DNA from: Zonotrichia leucophrys gambelii | Lineage: Eukaryota; Chordata; Aves; Passeriformes; Passerellidae | Direction of reading: 5' to 3' | DNA: 64,000 bases | Assembly: GCF_028769735.1 (NCBI RefSeq) | Contig: NC_088175.1 | Span: forward strand, 1,240,001 to 1,304,000 | Part shown: positions 1-12,800 of the stretch, piece after piece | Layout: each line of letters starts with the position of its first letter | Position numbering within the stretch: the first letter of the stretch is position 1 | Notes under the pieces: model-generated | What the model saw: the letters and a program-made list of their open reading frames with translations, nothing else | The model's database searches: none | Told to the model about the DNA's origin: nothing | Program-made: the position numbers and the translations under genes

Positions 1-3000
1 ATGGATGCTGGAAGCCTGCTTCAGTTCTGTGCAGCACAGAGAAATCCACAGAGAAAGTTCCACAGGGGATTGTTAAATACAAAGCCTCTGGCTGAGGAAG
101 TTCCTGAGTCACAAATCACTGTAGATTTGAGAGTATTTGTGGGAGAAGCAGCACATGCTGTATTTTCATGGATTTACTGCTCTGTGTGTAACTGGGTGCT
201 GTTGGGTGGATGGGTTGGCTGGGTACAGCTCTCCCCACCATATGTGGGACCTGGGACTGAGTAGGATTGGTAGAACAAGTGTCACAGTCAAAACAAGTGA
301 AAAGGGGACTTTCAAGGAGCAATTTTTGTGGGGGATATTCCATAATAATTAGACATCCTGGGATAGTGTGCGGTTATCCAGTAATGTTTTAAATAGCTTT
401 AGGTTTCTGAAAGGTCTGTGAAAAACATAGTCCATGATACAGTTGCTGGGTATAGAACTCAAGATCTTTCTGAATCAAAGGACAAAGTAGATGGATGGTA
501 ATGCTCTCCCACTCCCATGGCTATGAAAAAGAAAATTCTTCCCCTCCCAAAACAGGCAAAAGAAAAAAGCCATTTCTAGCAGAGTGGCACCATCCTAATT
601 CCAAATTTCAGCTGGACCTGAGTGTTTAGTGGGAATCTGCAGTGGCACTGCCGAGCTGCAGGAGATCTGATCACAGGCTGTGCAATCCAGCCATGCCCGT
701 GGGCACTGCTGCTGCAGGTGACAAAATCCAGGCTTAAGCATCCTTACATCCTGCTGCTCCCATTGCTGGGCAGGTGGGTATCCTCCCTGATCTGCTTGGA
801 TGTGCATCCCTGCTTTCCCTGGTAAAGCCCCAGCCCCCTCTCTGAGGCAGCAGCAATGCATTGATGTGGGAAGGGTAGAAATGCCCTTTTTAGAGGAGAG
901 TCACGCTGTGCATCCCCAGAGGTGCCTGTGCTCTGCTGTGGCTGTGTCAGCCTGGGCTGGGAGTGCAGGCAGGTGTGAACCAGCTCTGCAGCTGACATGT
1001 GTCCCAGGAGAGGGCAGGTGCTGTGAAATGGAGTGGACATGGGACGTTGAGGCAGCAGAGGAGAATCACTGAGCTCCTGGGTGCTCCAGGAGGAGCTTCC
1101 CTTCCTGAGACACCTATGCAGTTGCTTCCAGGGAGCCCTCATGTCCTGCCCCTCTTGCATGCCACTGATGCCAGCAATTCCCTCCTTTCAGACCAAACAG
1201 TGCTTCCAGGGATCAGGGCATTCTTTTCTGCTGCATTTTAAATTAAAGGAGCTGCTGGTCTGTTCTCTGATGACTCACATATTGTGAAGGTTGCCAGCTC
1301 CCAGCCTCTCCCTTGTGAGAGAGATGCCAGCCCCAGGAGAGGGAACCTGAGAAGAGGCTTGGTGGAACAGGGAAAGGAAAGTTGGCTTCTCAGCAATGTA
1401 GTAGGCAGCTCCCAGCTCTTGTATGATTTATATACAGTAGGCCATAAACTGCCTTAATCCAGACTTTCATGACATGGGGTTGGGATCAAAACCTCGGTCT
1501 AATCCTCCTCCCTGCTATTTTACTGATCCAGCTGCCTTGAGCCTGGCTCAGAGTGTGAATGTTGAGTGTTCTGCCCCACTGCTGGTTGAAAGGGGAGGCA
1601 AAGGCAGCACTAATGGTCTTGTGGGCCTCAGACTGAGAGGTCACATGGGGCTGCCTGTACAGAGCAGCACACAGTGGAGCTCTGGGGCTGCTCTGCCACG
1701 CCGTGCTGCCGTTCATTATGTAGGCTGGGAGCGTGGGCTTGCCAGCTGGGGGAAATTAAGCTCCAGGCCCAAGGCTTTCTTCTGCTGTGGCTGTTATTAG
1801 TCTGGCTTGCAGCATGCTGACATGGTTATCCTGCTTTTGGAAATGAGCTGGCTCGCCTGGAGCGCGGGTGGGAAAGTCCGCGCGGCGCTGCGCGGTGCCC
1901 TGCAGTCCTCAGACGTGAGGGGTCAGGAGGCTTTGGTTGTTTACTTCCTTTCTAAATATAAATTCAAGCAGGGGGGTTGGATGCTTTTGTATTTGCAGTG
2001 CTGTTGCTCACGGGTCAGCTTTACTAATAATAATGGTGGTGCTTAGTGTAAGTGAAAGCAGAATGCTCTCTCGCTATGGTCCCTGCTCCAAAAACGGGAA
2101 TGCATAAATTACAGTTGATTATTCCCCTGAGTTGTCATTATCAGTTAGTTCCCTCAGAAGAATCATGACAGAAATGGGTCATTAGAAGAATCCTGGAAAA
2201 ACTGATTGCCTTTGCAGATGAGCTCTCCAGAGGTGTTTGATGGTTGATGGAGACAGAGGAGAGGTTTGCCCAACCCTCTGGAGTAAGAAGATGCAGCACT
2301 AGCCCAAAATGTGTCTGGCTTATTGCAACATTCCTTGATTTAGTGCTTTTCAGTCTGGTATTAAATGCTGAGATGTTGGTATTTTATGTATACGTGGACA
2401 TTGTGCAGTCCACTCATACCAGAGAGGCAAGATGAGTTCAGAGCAAAAATGCTCTGAATGCAGCAAGAACTTCTCTCCCAAAACCTGCATGGAAAGGAGA
2501 GCCTGGTAGATGCCATGCTAAAATTGGTCTTGGCAAAATTAGACTTTGTTCTTGAATCTTCACAGACTTCTGTGTAACCGTGGGCAAGCTGCAGTCTCAG
2601 ACACTCCCAGATATTTAGAGGTCTCACTCTTCCTCGTGTCAGTGAGACGGGTGCCTAAGCAGAAGGTGAGCACTTAGGCATTTTAAAGTGTCAGCCCTAA
2701 TCTCTTTTCCTTTTGTGTTTGATGGAGGTGGCACAAAAGTAAACACTGTGAAGAGCACAGAGTGCTGAGACACACGGTAATGAGGCCATTACTGAACCTG
2801 AGCATGTAATTAGGTGGAAAATGTTTGCCTTCATAATGAATAGATGCTCTTACACACACATTCCTCAGTAAATCGTCAAGTTCATCCTTGCTGTAGCTAC
2901 ACTAATTTCACTGTGTAACTGGGGATGGATTTTCTTTGGCAAAGTCAACAGGAGGGGAGAGCTTTCCACCCCAGAGGACCAGAGTGGATCACAAGAAAAG

Positions 3001-5507
3001 CTGTGTTTTCTGATGAGATACCCAAAAAGAAGCTGCAAAGAGGACAATGCAGGAAGAGAAAACTACAATCTTAAAATTTAGTTAGTGAAGCAAAATAACA
3101 GCTCAGCCTCATATGTACCAACTCTGCAAAGCAAATTTCAGATGCTAAATATATGATCCACACCTACTCTTTTATTTCTGTTCAGGCAAGCTTGATTCGT
3201 TTGGCTGGTAAAATACACCCAGTGGAATAAACTTAGGGAGAATTTGCAGCCTAGATTTAGTTGTGACTTGCACTGGCTTTGTGCCTGTGTTTTCTTGGGG
3301 GTGAATAGGGCTCCTGGTATTAGCTCTGCCTTGAGCACAGTCTCCTTCCAGCCTGATCCAGAGGATGATACAGTTGCAGGATCCTCACCCACCTTGGTGG
3401 GTACTGAACAGATGGGGTCTTGGTGCAGAATTATGTAGAATTCTGACACATATTAAAGAAAAAGCTGACTTTAACTATTGGTAGTGTGCTGGTCATTTTT
3501 CCTAAAGTCAGCTGCGTTGTCCCTCACTTGCAAAAGTTGAGGCCTCAGTCAGGGATGTGACATCCTGGAGTTTATGGCTGTAAGACTCTCATCCATTCAT
3601 TGCCTGCAGAATTAACTGGGACATGCTGAAACAGTATCCCATGAGGTGCTTTAGCTGTGGCACTTGCTTTAGTCTTAACACCTAAATCATCTGTACTGGT
3701 ATCACTGTCTGCGAGATCTGTGCTGAATGATGGCATCTGCTTCTTGGATTATGAATTGGTTGACTCCTTTGGGCACTGTTCAGATGGATGTGCCTGCAGT
3801 TAGGTGTGATGAATCCCACCTGAGCTGCCAGAACTGGTGAAAGTCAGAAGGAAGTATGACAGCAAGGCTTACTAAAAGTAAAATCTAGACCTCAGAGCTT
3901 TCCCTGTCTCCTTAGAAAAAGAGATGCTGGCATGTGTGGGACACCTTTCCCTAAAATTGCATAGGAAGGTAATGCTGGGTTGGTTGTGAAAAGGAAGAAA
4001 AATTTGAACTTCAAACAGAGAATTGTACTAATTACCTGCTTGTTTGTATTTAAAAATCAGCCTGGTGGAGTTCTTCCAAAATTTTGAAATCCCCTTCTCA
4101 GAAAAAAACAAAAAAACCTCTGACAAATACATTACAGAAAAATCCATAAAACCCTTGCTTATCTTTATTTTCAGGGAGCTGACTGCAGTCTAGACCAGCA
4201 GCCAGGACTTACACATGAGGAATGCTTCAGTGCACATCGTGGTTTGTCAGTGCCAAGTACAGTGACATCCCTACAAATACTGTAGGAGTTGTGTCTGCTT
4301 TCACATTGAGTCAAGCTGGAACAGAGGGTCCTCTCTCGGGCTTTGTGTTCCTGATGAGCCTGAAGCTGTTACAGATTTCAGTCCCTCAACACTGAATATT
4401 ACAGTGGAAATTAGTGGAAATTACACCTTTCACAAAAGTGGGTTTTTTTTCTTCCTAGACACAATCAGGAAATTGAATCAGAGCTTTCCCTTTCTGTGTG
4501 ACAAGTTGGTCTTTGCTGCAAGATCCTCTCCATCCCCAGCGTTGTGCTGGGAGCCAAGCTGGCACCCCCAGCTAATGACTGGGCTGAACTTTCCCCGCAG
4601 TAACTCGATAGCTGTACAGCTGTGCAGGCTCACAATTTGCTCCCTGATTGTCAGCCTCCTGACAGCTTTTTCAGGGGAACAGTTTGAGAGGAGCGGGAAG
4701 CCCTGCTTTGGAGACGTGGAAGTGTTTTCACACCTGAAGTGCAATTTCACACCTTGTGTTGCTCAGCAGATAAGTGCGTAAAATAGCACATCAAACGGGA
4801 ACAGGAGAGGGTAGAAATGCTGCAGACAAGAGATGGAGGCTTGTTATTTATTTCCTATCTTCAGCACACTCTGAAATAATACTCACTTGCAGGAACCCAG
4901 GCACAGATTATGAAGAGGTTAGCAGAGGACTTGTCTAGCCAAGCAATCTGTCACTGTCATGTGCAGAGCGAGGTGAAAACTTACACTGAGCTGGGTCTGT
5001 GGAGCTCTGGGAGCTCTGACACCACAGTATTAGCAACCATGTAATACAGAGAACTGATTAATACAGGAGGCAGCAGGAATTTAAAGAGTAGATTTACAGC
5101 AGCACTAAATTGGACCATCCCTTCCTTGTATTTGCTAAGCATGTTTTACTCCTTGTATGGACTTAAATTGTAAATAAAATTCACTTTGGGTCTACCAAAA
5201 AAGTAATATGAGATTTTGGAAAACTGTTATGGGAGATCAAATAATTTCACTGTTTCTGCAGGGTGTTTTTCCCTCTTTTTCAAGACTCTTATTTTTTAGT
5301 ATCCCAAAAAATAGATAGTGGTGGAGAGGCAAGGGCAGCTGAGGGAAGCCTGGGTAAGACAGCCCCAATGAAGCTTGATTGTGAGGGAGATGAAGGGAAG
5401 GTGGAGACACCATTTGAAGTGGAGAATCCATAGAGATGCTCATGGTTTTTGTTAGACAGGTTTGCTAGGACTGGGAACGTGATATCCTGTTCTTTCCAAG
5501 AGGATGG
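1..5507. other. Presumed SYT16 intron, no exon recognised
   Basis: No exon, RNA gene or well-defined repeat was recognised here. The penultimate exon of the synaptotagmin gene begins downstream at 6147 with two bases that complete a split codon, so an earlier exon must exist. Its expected C2B coding sequence was not found in this stretch, and the exon is probably further upstream. Open frames here are short and resemble nothing I know. Confidence 0.5.
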
Positions 5508-5877
5508 TGTAGGTACAAAGGTTGTGGTAATTGGGAGTGGAACTGTGGCTCAGCCTCATTCCCAGTGGGTGCAGCTGTGTGCAGCAGGTGAGCAGCACTG
5601 ACAGCAATAAACCATGAGATGCCCAGGTGTGCTGACCAACCTCCCAAGGGGACAGAGGGCACACAGGTGCAATGCATGAACAGGAGGGGATAAAAGGTTG
5701 GGCTAAAGAAGAAGGGAAGATGCTTGTAGCCTTCTGAAGTGATATGATGTTATTCTGTATGGGCAGGTGCTTGAAGCCTTCTCATGTGGTACGGTGTTAT
5801 TTTGTTTGGGGGAATGCTTAAAGCCTTCTGAAATTGTATGGTGATGCTCTGTGTATTATGCCTGTCTCAACTGTGAT
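5508..5877 (+). repeat. LTR-like dispersed repeat, copy 1, with internal 47-bp repeats
   Basis: This stretch aligns along its length with 36923-37241 in the same orientation, so it is a dispersed repeat. It contains a TATA-like GATAAAAGG near 5688 followed by a purine-rich stretch, which suggests the U3/R part of an LTR promoter. Near its 3' end it holds three tandem units starting at 5721, 5768 and 5815 (period 47), each beginning TGCTT(G/A)(T/A)AGCCTTCT. Copy 2 carries a shorter form of this array. Ends are approximate, no target-site duplication was identified, and the family assignment is inference. Confidence 0.5.
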
Positions 5878-6146
5878 ATACACTGCAACAAAGTGGGGCT
5901 GAAATATGCATCAGTTTTCTTTTCTCCTCAGCTGAATATGAGAAAACCCCAAAGGTGCTTTCATCTTCTGCTTCTCATCCCATGGATTTTACCATGAGCG
6001 CCATCCAGCCCTCATCTGCTGTTCACTGCAGACTAAACTGCTCTGCTTGGATGGTTTTTGGGGGTGTTTTTTGACTGCCTGGGGCTTTCATTCAGCCTCT
6101 CACCTGCCTCAGACATGTAATTCACTCTTTTATTTTTTTGTCTTAG

Positions 6147-6262
6147 ACACCTATGGGAAGCTCTGCCTGCGCAACTCGGTGGGTCACGAGATGTCTCGCT
6201 GCAAGACCTCGATCCGCCGGGCACAGCCCAACCCTGTCTACAAGGAGACTTTCATCTTCCCG
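6147..6262 (+). CDS. SYT16: SYT16-like synaptotagmin, penultimate coding exon (part of C2B domain)
   Basis: The exon is preceded by a polypyrimidine tract and TTAG acceptor (ends 6146) and ends before GT at 6263-6264. The first two bases complete a split codon (Asp). The frame then reads [20 protein letters not shown] followed by a stretch ending [12 protein letters not shown]. This is the middle of a C2 domain, where the NPVYKETF motif is typical of synaptotagmin C2B domains. It joins in phase 0 to the exon at 7303. SYT14 and SYT16 are atypical synaptotagmins thought to lack Ca2+ binding and to act in membrane trafficking. Choice of SYT16 over SYT14 rests on the C-terminus and on the diverged SERTA neighbour. 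The donor, CCG|GTCTGT, is unusually weak. Confidence 0.75.
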
Positions 6263-7302
6263 GTCTGTAGGAGTAACAGGGGGTGGTAGGGTTGGGACAG
6301 ATGGAGATGAGAGATCTCTGAAGCCAGGCCATGGAAATTGTGGTTTACTGCAAAGGGCCTGGGTGCAGGGGCACTGCTGGCAGCTGCCAGCCACAGCTTG
6401 GAGCAGGCCCAAGAGAGGGAAAGAGAAGTGGAGCAGAGAGAGAAGGCAAGAGCGTGGAAAAGAGGATGAAAGAGTAAAAGAGAGGATCAGAGAGCAAGGT
6501 TCCTGTCACAATACAATAAATTTTCTTCTATGTTGAATATTCTAACTGTCACTAACCAATCCAGTATGATGTGGTGGTGTTCGCAGGGGTCCCAGGACGA
6601 GGGAAGAGATTACAATCTTGACCCCATGTTTCAGAAGGTTGATTTATTATTTTATGATATATATATTATATTAAAAGAAAGTTATATATTAAAACTATAC
6701 TAAAAGAATAGAAGAAAGTATTCCATCAGAAGGCTAGCAAGGAATAGAAAAGAATGATAATAAAATCTTGTAACTGACCAGAGAGTCCAAGATAGCTGGA
6801 CTGTGATTGGCCATTAATTAAAAACAACCACATGAGACCAATCAAAGATGCACCTGTTGTATTCCACAGCAGCAGAAAATTATTGTTTACATTTAATTTC
6901 TGAGGCCTCTCAGCTTCTCAGGAGAAAAATCCTAGCAAAAGGATTTTTCATGAAATATGTCCGTGACAGTACAATACACAAATTCTATAGCATTTACACA
7001 CAGCCTATAAGAATCATTACATTACCATACTGTGCTACATTTTAAACCTTAAAAGCTACATTTTGGACCCCTTCTGCTAAGCTAGCAGAGTCTGCTCTGA
7101 CTCTTGGGCCTGTCTGAAAGCAGAGGGTGTTGTTCCATCAAAAGGGGGTTACCTTCAGCCAGCCACACCATTGTTTTCCAGTAACTGAAGTATCTCAAAG
7201 CTTGCTTTCATTTCAATCTCACTTATTGTTTCCATATTCTCAAAATCTTTTTCCAGACAATCATATTCATAAGGCTTTCCTGTTTCATCTTCCCCACCAC
7301 AG
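6263..7302 (+). other. SYT16: Last intron of the SYT16-like gene
   Basis: This intron of about 1.04 kb runs from GTCTGT at 6263 to CCACCACAG at 7302. Nearly 40% of it is the reversed solo LTR at 6570-6968. The flanks (about 6290-6560 and 6975-7250) look like older repeat-derived sequence; 6410-6500 is strikingly purine-rich. Phase 0 at both borders. Confidence 0.7.
6570..6968 (-). mobile_element. Solo LTR, endogenous retrovirus, class-II-like
   Basis: Read on the minus strand it begins TGTCACGGACAT and ends in ACCACCACA, closely matching the plus-strand LTRs at 40637-40987 and 43413-43803. It shares their AT-rich 3' third with AATAAA-like signals. Flanking hexamers GTATGA (6564-6569) and GTACAA (6969-6974) form an imperfect 6-bp target duplication, suggesting an old insertion. 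No internal retroviral coding sequence is present. It lies antisense within the last intron of the synaptotagmin gene. Confidence 0.75.
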
Positions 7303-7500
7303 GTCGCCCTCTTCCAGCTCTCTGAGGTCACCCTGCTGATCTCCATCTACAGCAGGCGCGGCCTGAAGCGCAAGGAGATGCTGGGCTGGATCTCGCTGGG
7401 CCACAGCAGCAGCGGGGAGGAGGAGCAGAGCCACTGGCAGGAGATGAGGGAGGCACAGGGGACACAGGTCTGCAGGTGGCACACGCTGCTGGAGTCCTAG
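7303..7500 (+). CDS. SYT16: SYT16-like synaptotagmin, terminal coding exon (end of C2B, C-terminus)
   Basis: Acceptor CCACCACAG ends at 7302; the exon opens in phase 0 with VALFQLSEVTLLISIYSRRG and closes with CRWHTLLES and a TAG at 7498-7500. That is 65 residues plus stop. VALFQLSEVTL is the C2B beta-strand segment, KRKEMLGWISLG the next strand and turn, GEEEQSHWQEM the C-terminal helix, and the CRWH(T/A)LLES tail is typical of the SYT14/SYT16 group. The GEEEQ and HTLLES details seem to me closer to SYT16 than SYT14, from memory of the families. The frame is intact with no frameshift. Confidence 0.8.
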   Translation, partial: VALFQLSEVTLLISIYSRRGLKRKEMLGWISLGHSSSGEEEQSHWQEMREAQGTQVCRWHTLLES

Positions 7501-9800
7501 TGGGCCCCAAGGGCTGTCTCTCCTTGCTCTCTGCCAGCAGAATCCAGCTCTGGCAGGGCACACAGCTTTAACCTGCCCCCTCAGTGGCAGCAGCTGTGGG
7601 TATCAGAGGTGGCAAGGCCTGGGAAGCAAGTTTAGTTCTTGCCTTACCAGCTTGCCCTGCATTTTCTACATTGACATAACCCTAGTGAGAAGCAGTGGGA
7701 ATACTTGGAAAATCCTTTCCTTGGACATTGTCTTGCTCATTTTTCTATAGGCTTAATCACCACAGATTGATTCTGATGTGATGCTGTTTACTTCTGGGGT
7801 AAACTCTCACTTCCCCCTTTTCCCTTATTTGTATTAATGAAGTTTGCAAATATTCTTGCCACGCAGATAGCTCACAGAAAAGCTAACCTGCATGCAGATC
7901 ACATCTTCTCCCTTTTATTATCGTGTTTCTAAGTCCTAGAAAAAAGTATTTGATACCACTGTGGACTGGATGATATATTTTTCAGGCAGCATGAGAAAGC
8001 ACTCTTGAATTCTCTGTCAACTTTTAAGTGCCTAGACATTCCTACTGTTCTCCTGTACTAACAATTGATATAAGGACTAAATACTACTGGTATTTTTAAT
8101 TAGGCACCCTGTGCACCTGTTAGCCTGCATTCACATAGGTTTGCACAAGAGATAACAAGCATCAGTTTTATATTGCATTATACAATGCATGTTTAGATGT
8201 TTACTTGAAGTTATGGCTTCTGTCATCACAAATACCAAAAAAAAGACCTGAACAAACTGCACAGCCACCTTTGTGCCTGAATCACTCCTTTCTGCATTGT
8301 TTTGCCCATGTGTTAATGTGATTTTTAGAAGTGAGGTTCATTCAGAAAAGCATTCCTGTGAGCATTATAGGAGAGGGCTTCAGACCTGTGGGTTTTCTGT
8401 GATTCAGCAAAGCACTACTCAGTTTGCTGAGGGCTCTTCTTCAAATCTCCTGTAATATCTCCTTGGGATATGAAAGAGGACTGGTTCTGGCATGCTAAGC
8501 AGCAGAGGATGCCAGACTATGTCACCTAACCTGGAGAAGAAGCTCTCTTGCAAGCCAGGAATGGGATCCAGAGGGGCTGCTGGCTCTGCTGAAAAGAATT
8601 TTTGCTTCCTGCCTCCAACTGAGAGCAATGCAAGGGACAGCCTTGCTGGATGAGGTGATGACATTGTCACGTGGTGACTTTTCAGACTGCACTGTCCTTT
8701 TCCATTTTAATCTCTTTTCCTGTCTCTGGGAGCTGAAGTCATGGAGATGATGGATGGAGGATGTGTCTCAGTCTGCTGCTTGGCTAAGTGGTTGTTGTTG
8801 CAGTGCTGTGTGTGACACAAAGGAGAGTGTTCCTCCTCAGTGGAATGTAGGCAGTGAGGTGCTGAGATCTCCAAATGCTATCAGCTGCCCAATCTCCCAT
8901 TCCCCACACTCTCTAGGAGAGGTCTTTCCTCCATTCCTGCTGATGACAGCAAGACACAGGAAATATTTTGCTGAAGAGCTTTGTCTGTACTGAGTCACTT
9001 CATGGTTTGTTTTTGCCATTTACAGAGACCTGGCACCAAATTCTGCCTCCTCCTGCACCACAGCCACTTCCTTTGCTTCAATGGTGCTGTGCAAATCTAA
9101 CTAATGCAAATTTTGGCACTTGCTGTTTGACCAAAATTGGTCCTTGGTGCTGGTTTTTGTCACATCCAGGCTAGACAGGCCCTGAGGGCACTCACAGGTT
9201 ATCACTCGGTGTCACAGAGGCTCTGTCTGGCCAAGGAGGCAGACAGAATAATCTGCACAGAGAAGCACTTCTGCTACAGGTGATACAAGCTATTCTACAG
9301 ACCACACTCTTGTACCTTCTTATCACCTGTCTGAGCATCATTTTTCCAGGGAGACTGCTGGGTATCCTATGCAGGAGGGTTTTCCTCCACTGTCTAGACA
9401 AGCTGGCATGTCTGCTTTGCACTACTGGGGCTTTGAAACACAAAACAGGGTTTAACCCAAATGCAGCTCATCCAGCAAATGTGTTCTTGACTGCACTGTT
9501 AAAGCTGCTGTATTAGCAATGCAAGAAAAAGTGAACATCTGAGTGATAATCAGCAGAACAGAATTTCATTTATCATACACTTTTCTGCTGGGGAAAATTA
9601 AAAAAGTAGAGGAAACAGCCCAATTCAAAAGGCTGATTCTAGTTATTTTCCAATATCTACATATTTTTTGTCCTGAACTGCATAAAATGGATATGCAAGT
9701 GTTTATAATTAATTTTTATTACCTGGAATGTGTGGGTGTAATAAACTCACTGAGATTCTCTTCAGAACTTCTTGAACCTGCAAAGCCTTGCCTATGCTTC
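7501..9800 (+). other. Candidate 3' UTR of the SYT16-like gene
   Basis: The stretch after the stop codon is repeat-poor, AT-rich and without exons. The clearest AATAAA hexamer is at 9740-9745, giving a possible 3' UTR of about 2.2 kb. The true cleavage site cannot be fixed without transcript data. Confidence 0.35.
9740..9745 (+). terminator. Candidate polyadenylation signal AATAAA
   Basis: This is a canonical hexamer downstream of the synaptotagmin stop codon. It is a short motif and could be chance; long-read RNA would decide. Confidence 0.3.
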
Positions 9801-12800
9801 ATGATTAGCTAAGGAAAAAGTGTAAGTTCATAATACATTTCAGCAGTGAACTGGAGATAACCCAGATTTATAACAGCATGATTAAAAAAAACCTAATCAA
9901 AAAGATAATTTAAAAAAACAATGAAGTACACTGGGTTTGGACTTCCATGCTGTTTTCACATTAAGATCTTTTCTGAAGATATAGCATTAAGGGAATTGAA
10001 TTTTAATATATAATTTCATTGTAGAGTTTTTGGAGTCAGAGAAAAGCAAGTGAAAATTACTTATTTAGAGTAAGTCAATACCTAAACATGTGTTAAAACT
10101 TTGCTGTCCAAGGGAAGCAGGTTGCTGCATCCTTGCTGCCACATTTTACTCTTATATTTTGTCAAACAATGTTGGAGGGAGGGGGGCAAGGGCTGTGGCA
10201 GGAGGACCATTGGGTTTTTAGAGCTACTTCCACAACTCTTGGCACATCCATGCCTTGAGAAGTGCTTTTGTGGGGTTCTTTATGTTCCTAGTAAAGCAAG
10301 GGAGAAATTTAGGAATCCTGGGATGAACAAGGTGCTGGGGATACTCATGTTTGCTATTTATATTTTGGGATTTTTATTGCTTTTGTGGTTTATTTTTCCT
10401 TCCGTTATTGACTGTCTGTGAAATGGAAGCTTTGCAGCAGCTCTGGCATATTCCAAAGCTCCTGTAAATTCTTCCCATTGACAGATTGAATTAGTCATTG
10501 CTAATATTGATACAGGCTGGGCTTGTGCTCGTGGTCTTTCTTCTGTAAACACCACTGCCCTTTTAGTCACTGCTTTAACCCTTTGTTTCCTTTGGAAGTG
10601 GCTGACAAGGCTGGATTTCCAGGAGGTTTTCCATTCCTTGGGAATCCTGACTGCCACTTGACTTGTGGATGGCTGCTAGACCCTGTGCATCCCTGGATGC
10701 TGATGCTCTCTGCTCCTGTGGGATTCCAGGTGGGGAGAACAGCTCTGAGAAGTCCATGGGGATTTCAGGGAGCAGGATAGGAATGGATAACCTGGTTCTG
10801 GGATGCTTGGGAAGTTACAGATCTAGATTATGGATGTTTCCTAATGCGCTCATGTTTATTAAGATAATTTGTTCCCTTTTGACACCACTGTTTGTAATCT
10901 CCTAATAGTTTATTTGAATTTCCTTAAAAAAAAAAAAAAAAAAAAAAAGAGCCCTGAAAATGTGGAAAGGGAATAACTGCATTGGCCCAGAGTATTATGG
11001 GCAAGTGCCCTGGATCCATCTCTGTATCTTGAGCAGCATTGTTCAGCTGATTGCAGCCTGTTCTTTCCTTGTTCTCTCCCCAGCCACCATGCCCCCGTCC
11101 TGCCAAGCTCTCTGCTGCTATTTTCTTTTTTCCTTTTTAATGTTTATTGACAACAGAACAGAGTGATCTCACCGTGTCTCTACTCCCCACAATAACGGTG
11201 ATCTTCAGCTGATGCCCACAGAAATGAGCTCCTTTTTTAGCCCACTGAGCCGCAGCAATGGCTGCTCACTTTGTGAAGTGCCCATTTGCAAAGGCTTTAT
11301 CTGGATGATCTTCCACATCCTTTGATTTGTCTGGGTTTCCTTTTTGCCAGTGTCTTTAATTAGCTGGCCCCTGCTGTGGCCTGCCTGTTCCTGTTGCTCT
11401 GCCTTGTCTCCTTTCCCTCCAGGGGCAGTGAGGGCTGTGCAGCTCCCGGGTAGGTGGACAATGCTGGCGCGTATTTTTAGCAGCTGCAGATCCCGAGGAG
11501 TTATTTGGTGCTTTACACAGCCGACTGATCTTCAGTCATGGATGGCCTTAGAAGTTCCTGGATGCACAGATCCAAAGGCTGCCAGCTGCTATTGATCATT
11601 TTCCCAGCATAAAGCTGAAGGTGGCAGCTTGGCAGAGGAGCAGGCTTTTCCTCTGGTGGCATTTCATTTTCCCCTTCAGCTGGAGCTGGCAGTGACCTTG
11701 GAGCTGGCGTGCCTGCAGTGCTTGCTTTCCACTCCCATATTTATCATCATTTTTAATCTGTGTGATCACAGCACTTCATCTCTCTGCCTCTCTCTCTCAT
11801 CTCTCGTGCCTTCTGCCCTTCAGCATGAAAACTGGACTGAAAAGCTGAGCAAAGAATATGGCCTTCTGCATCATATTATCCCATCCCAAAATTGTGATGT
11901 TCCTATCAAGACCTTGCCTTCCTGTTCTCTTGTCCACTTGTAGAGTTTGAAGTTTGTTGGTTGGGCTGTGACACTTAAATATTTACAGAGTGACACCTGC
12001 TCACCTCCATGTGGACCAAGTTAATGACAGAAGAAAGATCCAGGTTTGTATTTGCTTTCTTCCTTCTCTCATGGGCATTGTGCTCTGCAAAAGGACAACG
12101 GAGCCTGCAGGAATTAGTATGCAGGAGCATCCTCTTTCCATTTAAAATGTGCTAAGTGTGATGTTTGCAGCTATGGGTTGAGGGGAAGAAACAGAGCAGC
12201 CAGGGTTTGTAGAGAAGCTCACACTTTGAATGAGGCAGATTTTTCCCTCCAGCATGTGATACCCCAACAAATACATTCTCATCTCCCAGGAAGCAGTGCT
12301 GGCTCTGAGCTCATCTGCTTCTGTGATACAAGCAGCCAGAAGATGACAGATCCTAAAGCTTGGAAAGGCATCCAAGATAATTCCACAGAGCTGGTCTGGG
12401 TGTTTATTTGGGATCTGGTGAGGATTTAACAAGCTGTCATGCAAGAAATGAAAACCCCAGGCAGTGGTGGGAAGGTGGTGGGGGAGAGAAGCAGGAGGGG
12501 GAAGGCTCTTGGTGTGCTTGTGGTGCTTAGAGCTGGAATTTGCTCACTCCTTACTCCAGAAAGCAGCACAGCCAGGCTGCAGTAGCATCAAGCCTGAGCT
12601 GAAACCCAGTTTCTCTGCCTGACTCTTGAGCTCCAGCTCTGCTGGAGGCACACACAGCTTTTTTATTCAGTGCAGAGTGAGCTTGTGTCTCCCTGCAGCC
12701 TACGCTGTGGGCCCTAAGAAATGAATGTGTAAATATTTTGTCTCTCACAGCAGCCCAAGGTCATCTTTCTGGAACAGCAAACAGGCACAGAATCCAAAGA

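Noticed and set aside
10101..10421. 106-codon frame with a hydrophobic C-terminus resembling a membrane segment
   Set aside because: Short, T-rich sequence gives hydrophobic residues by chance; no homology or splice signals.
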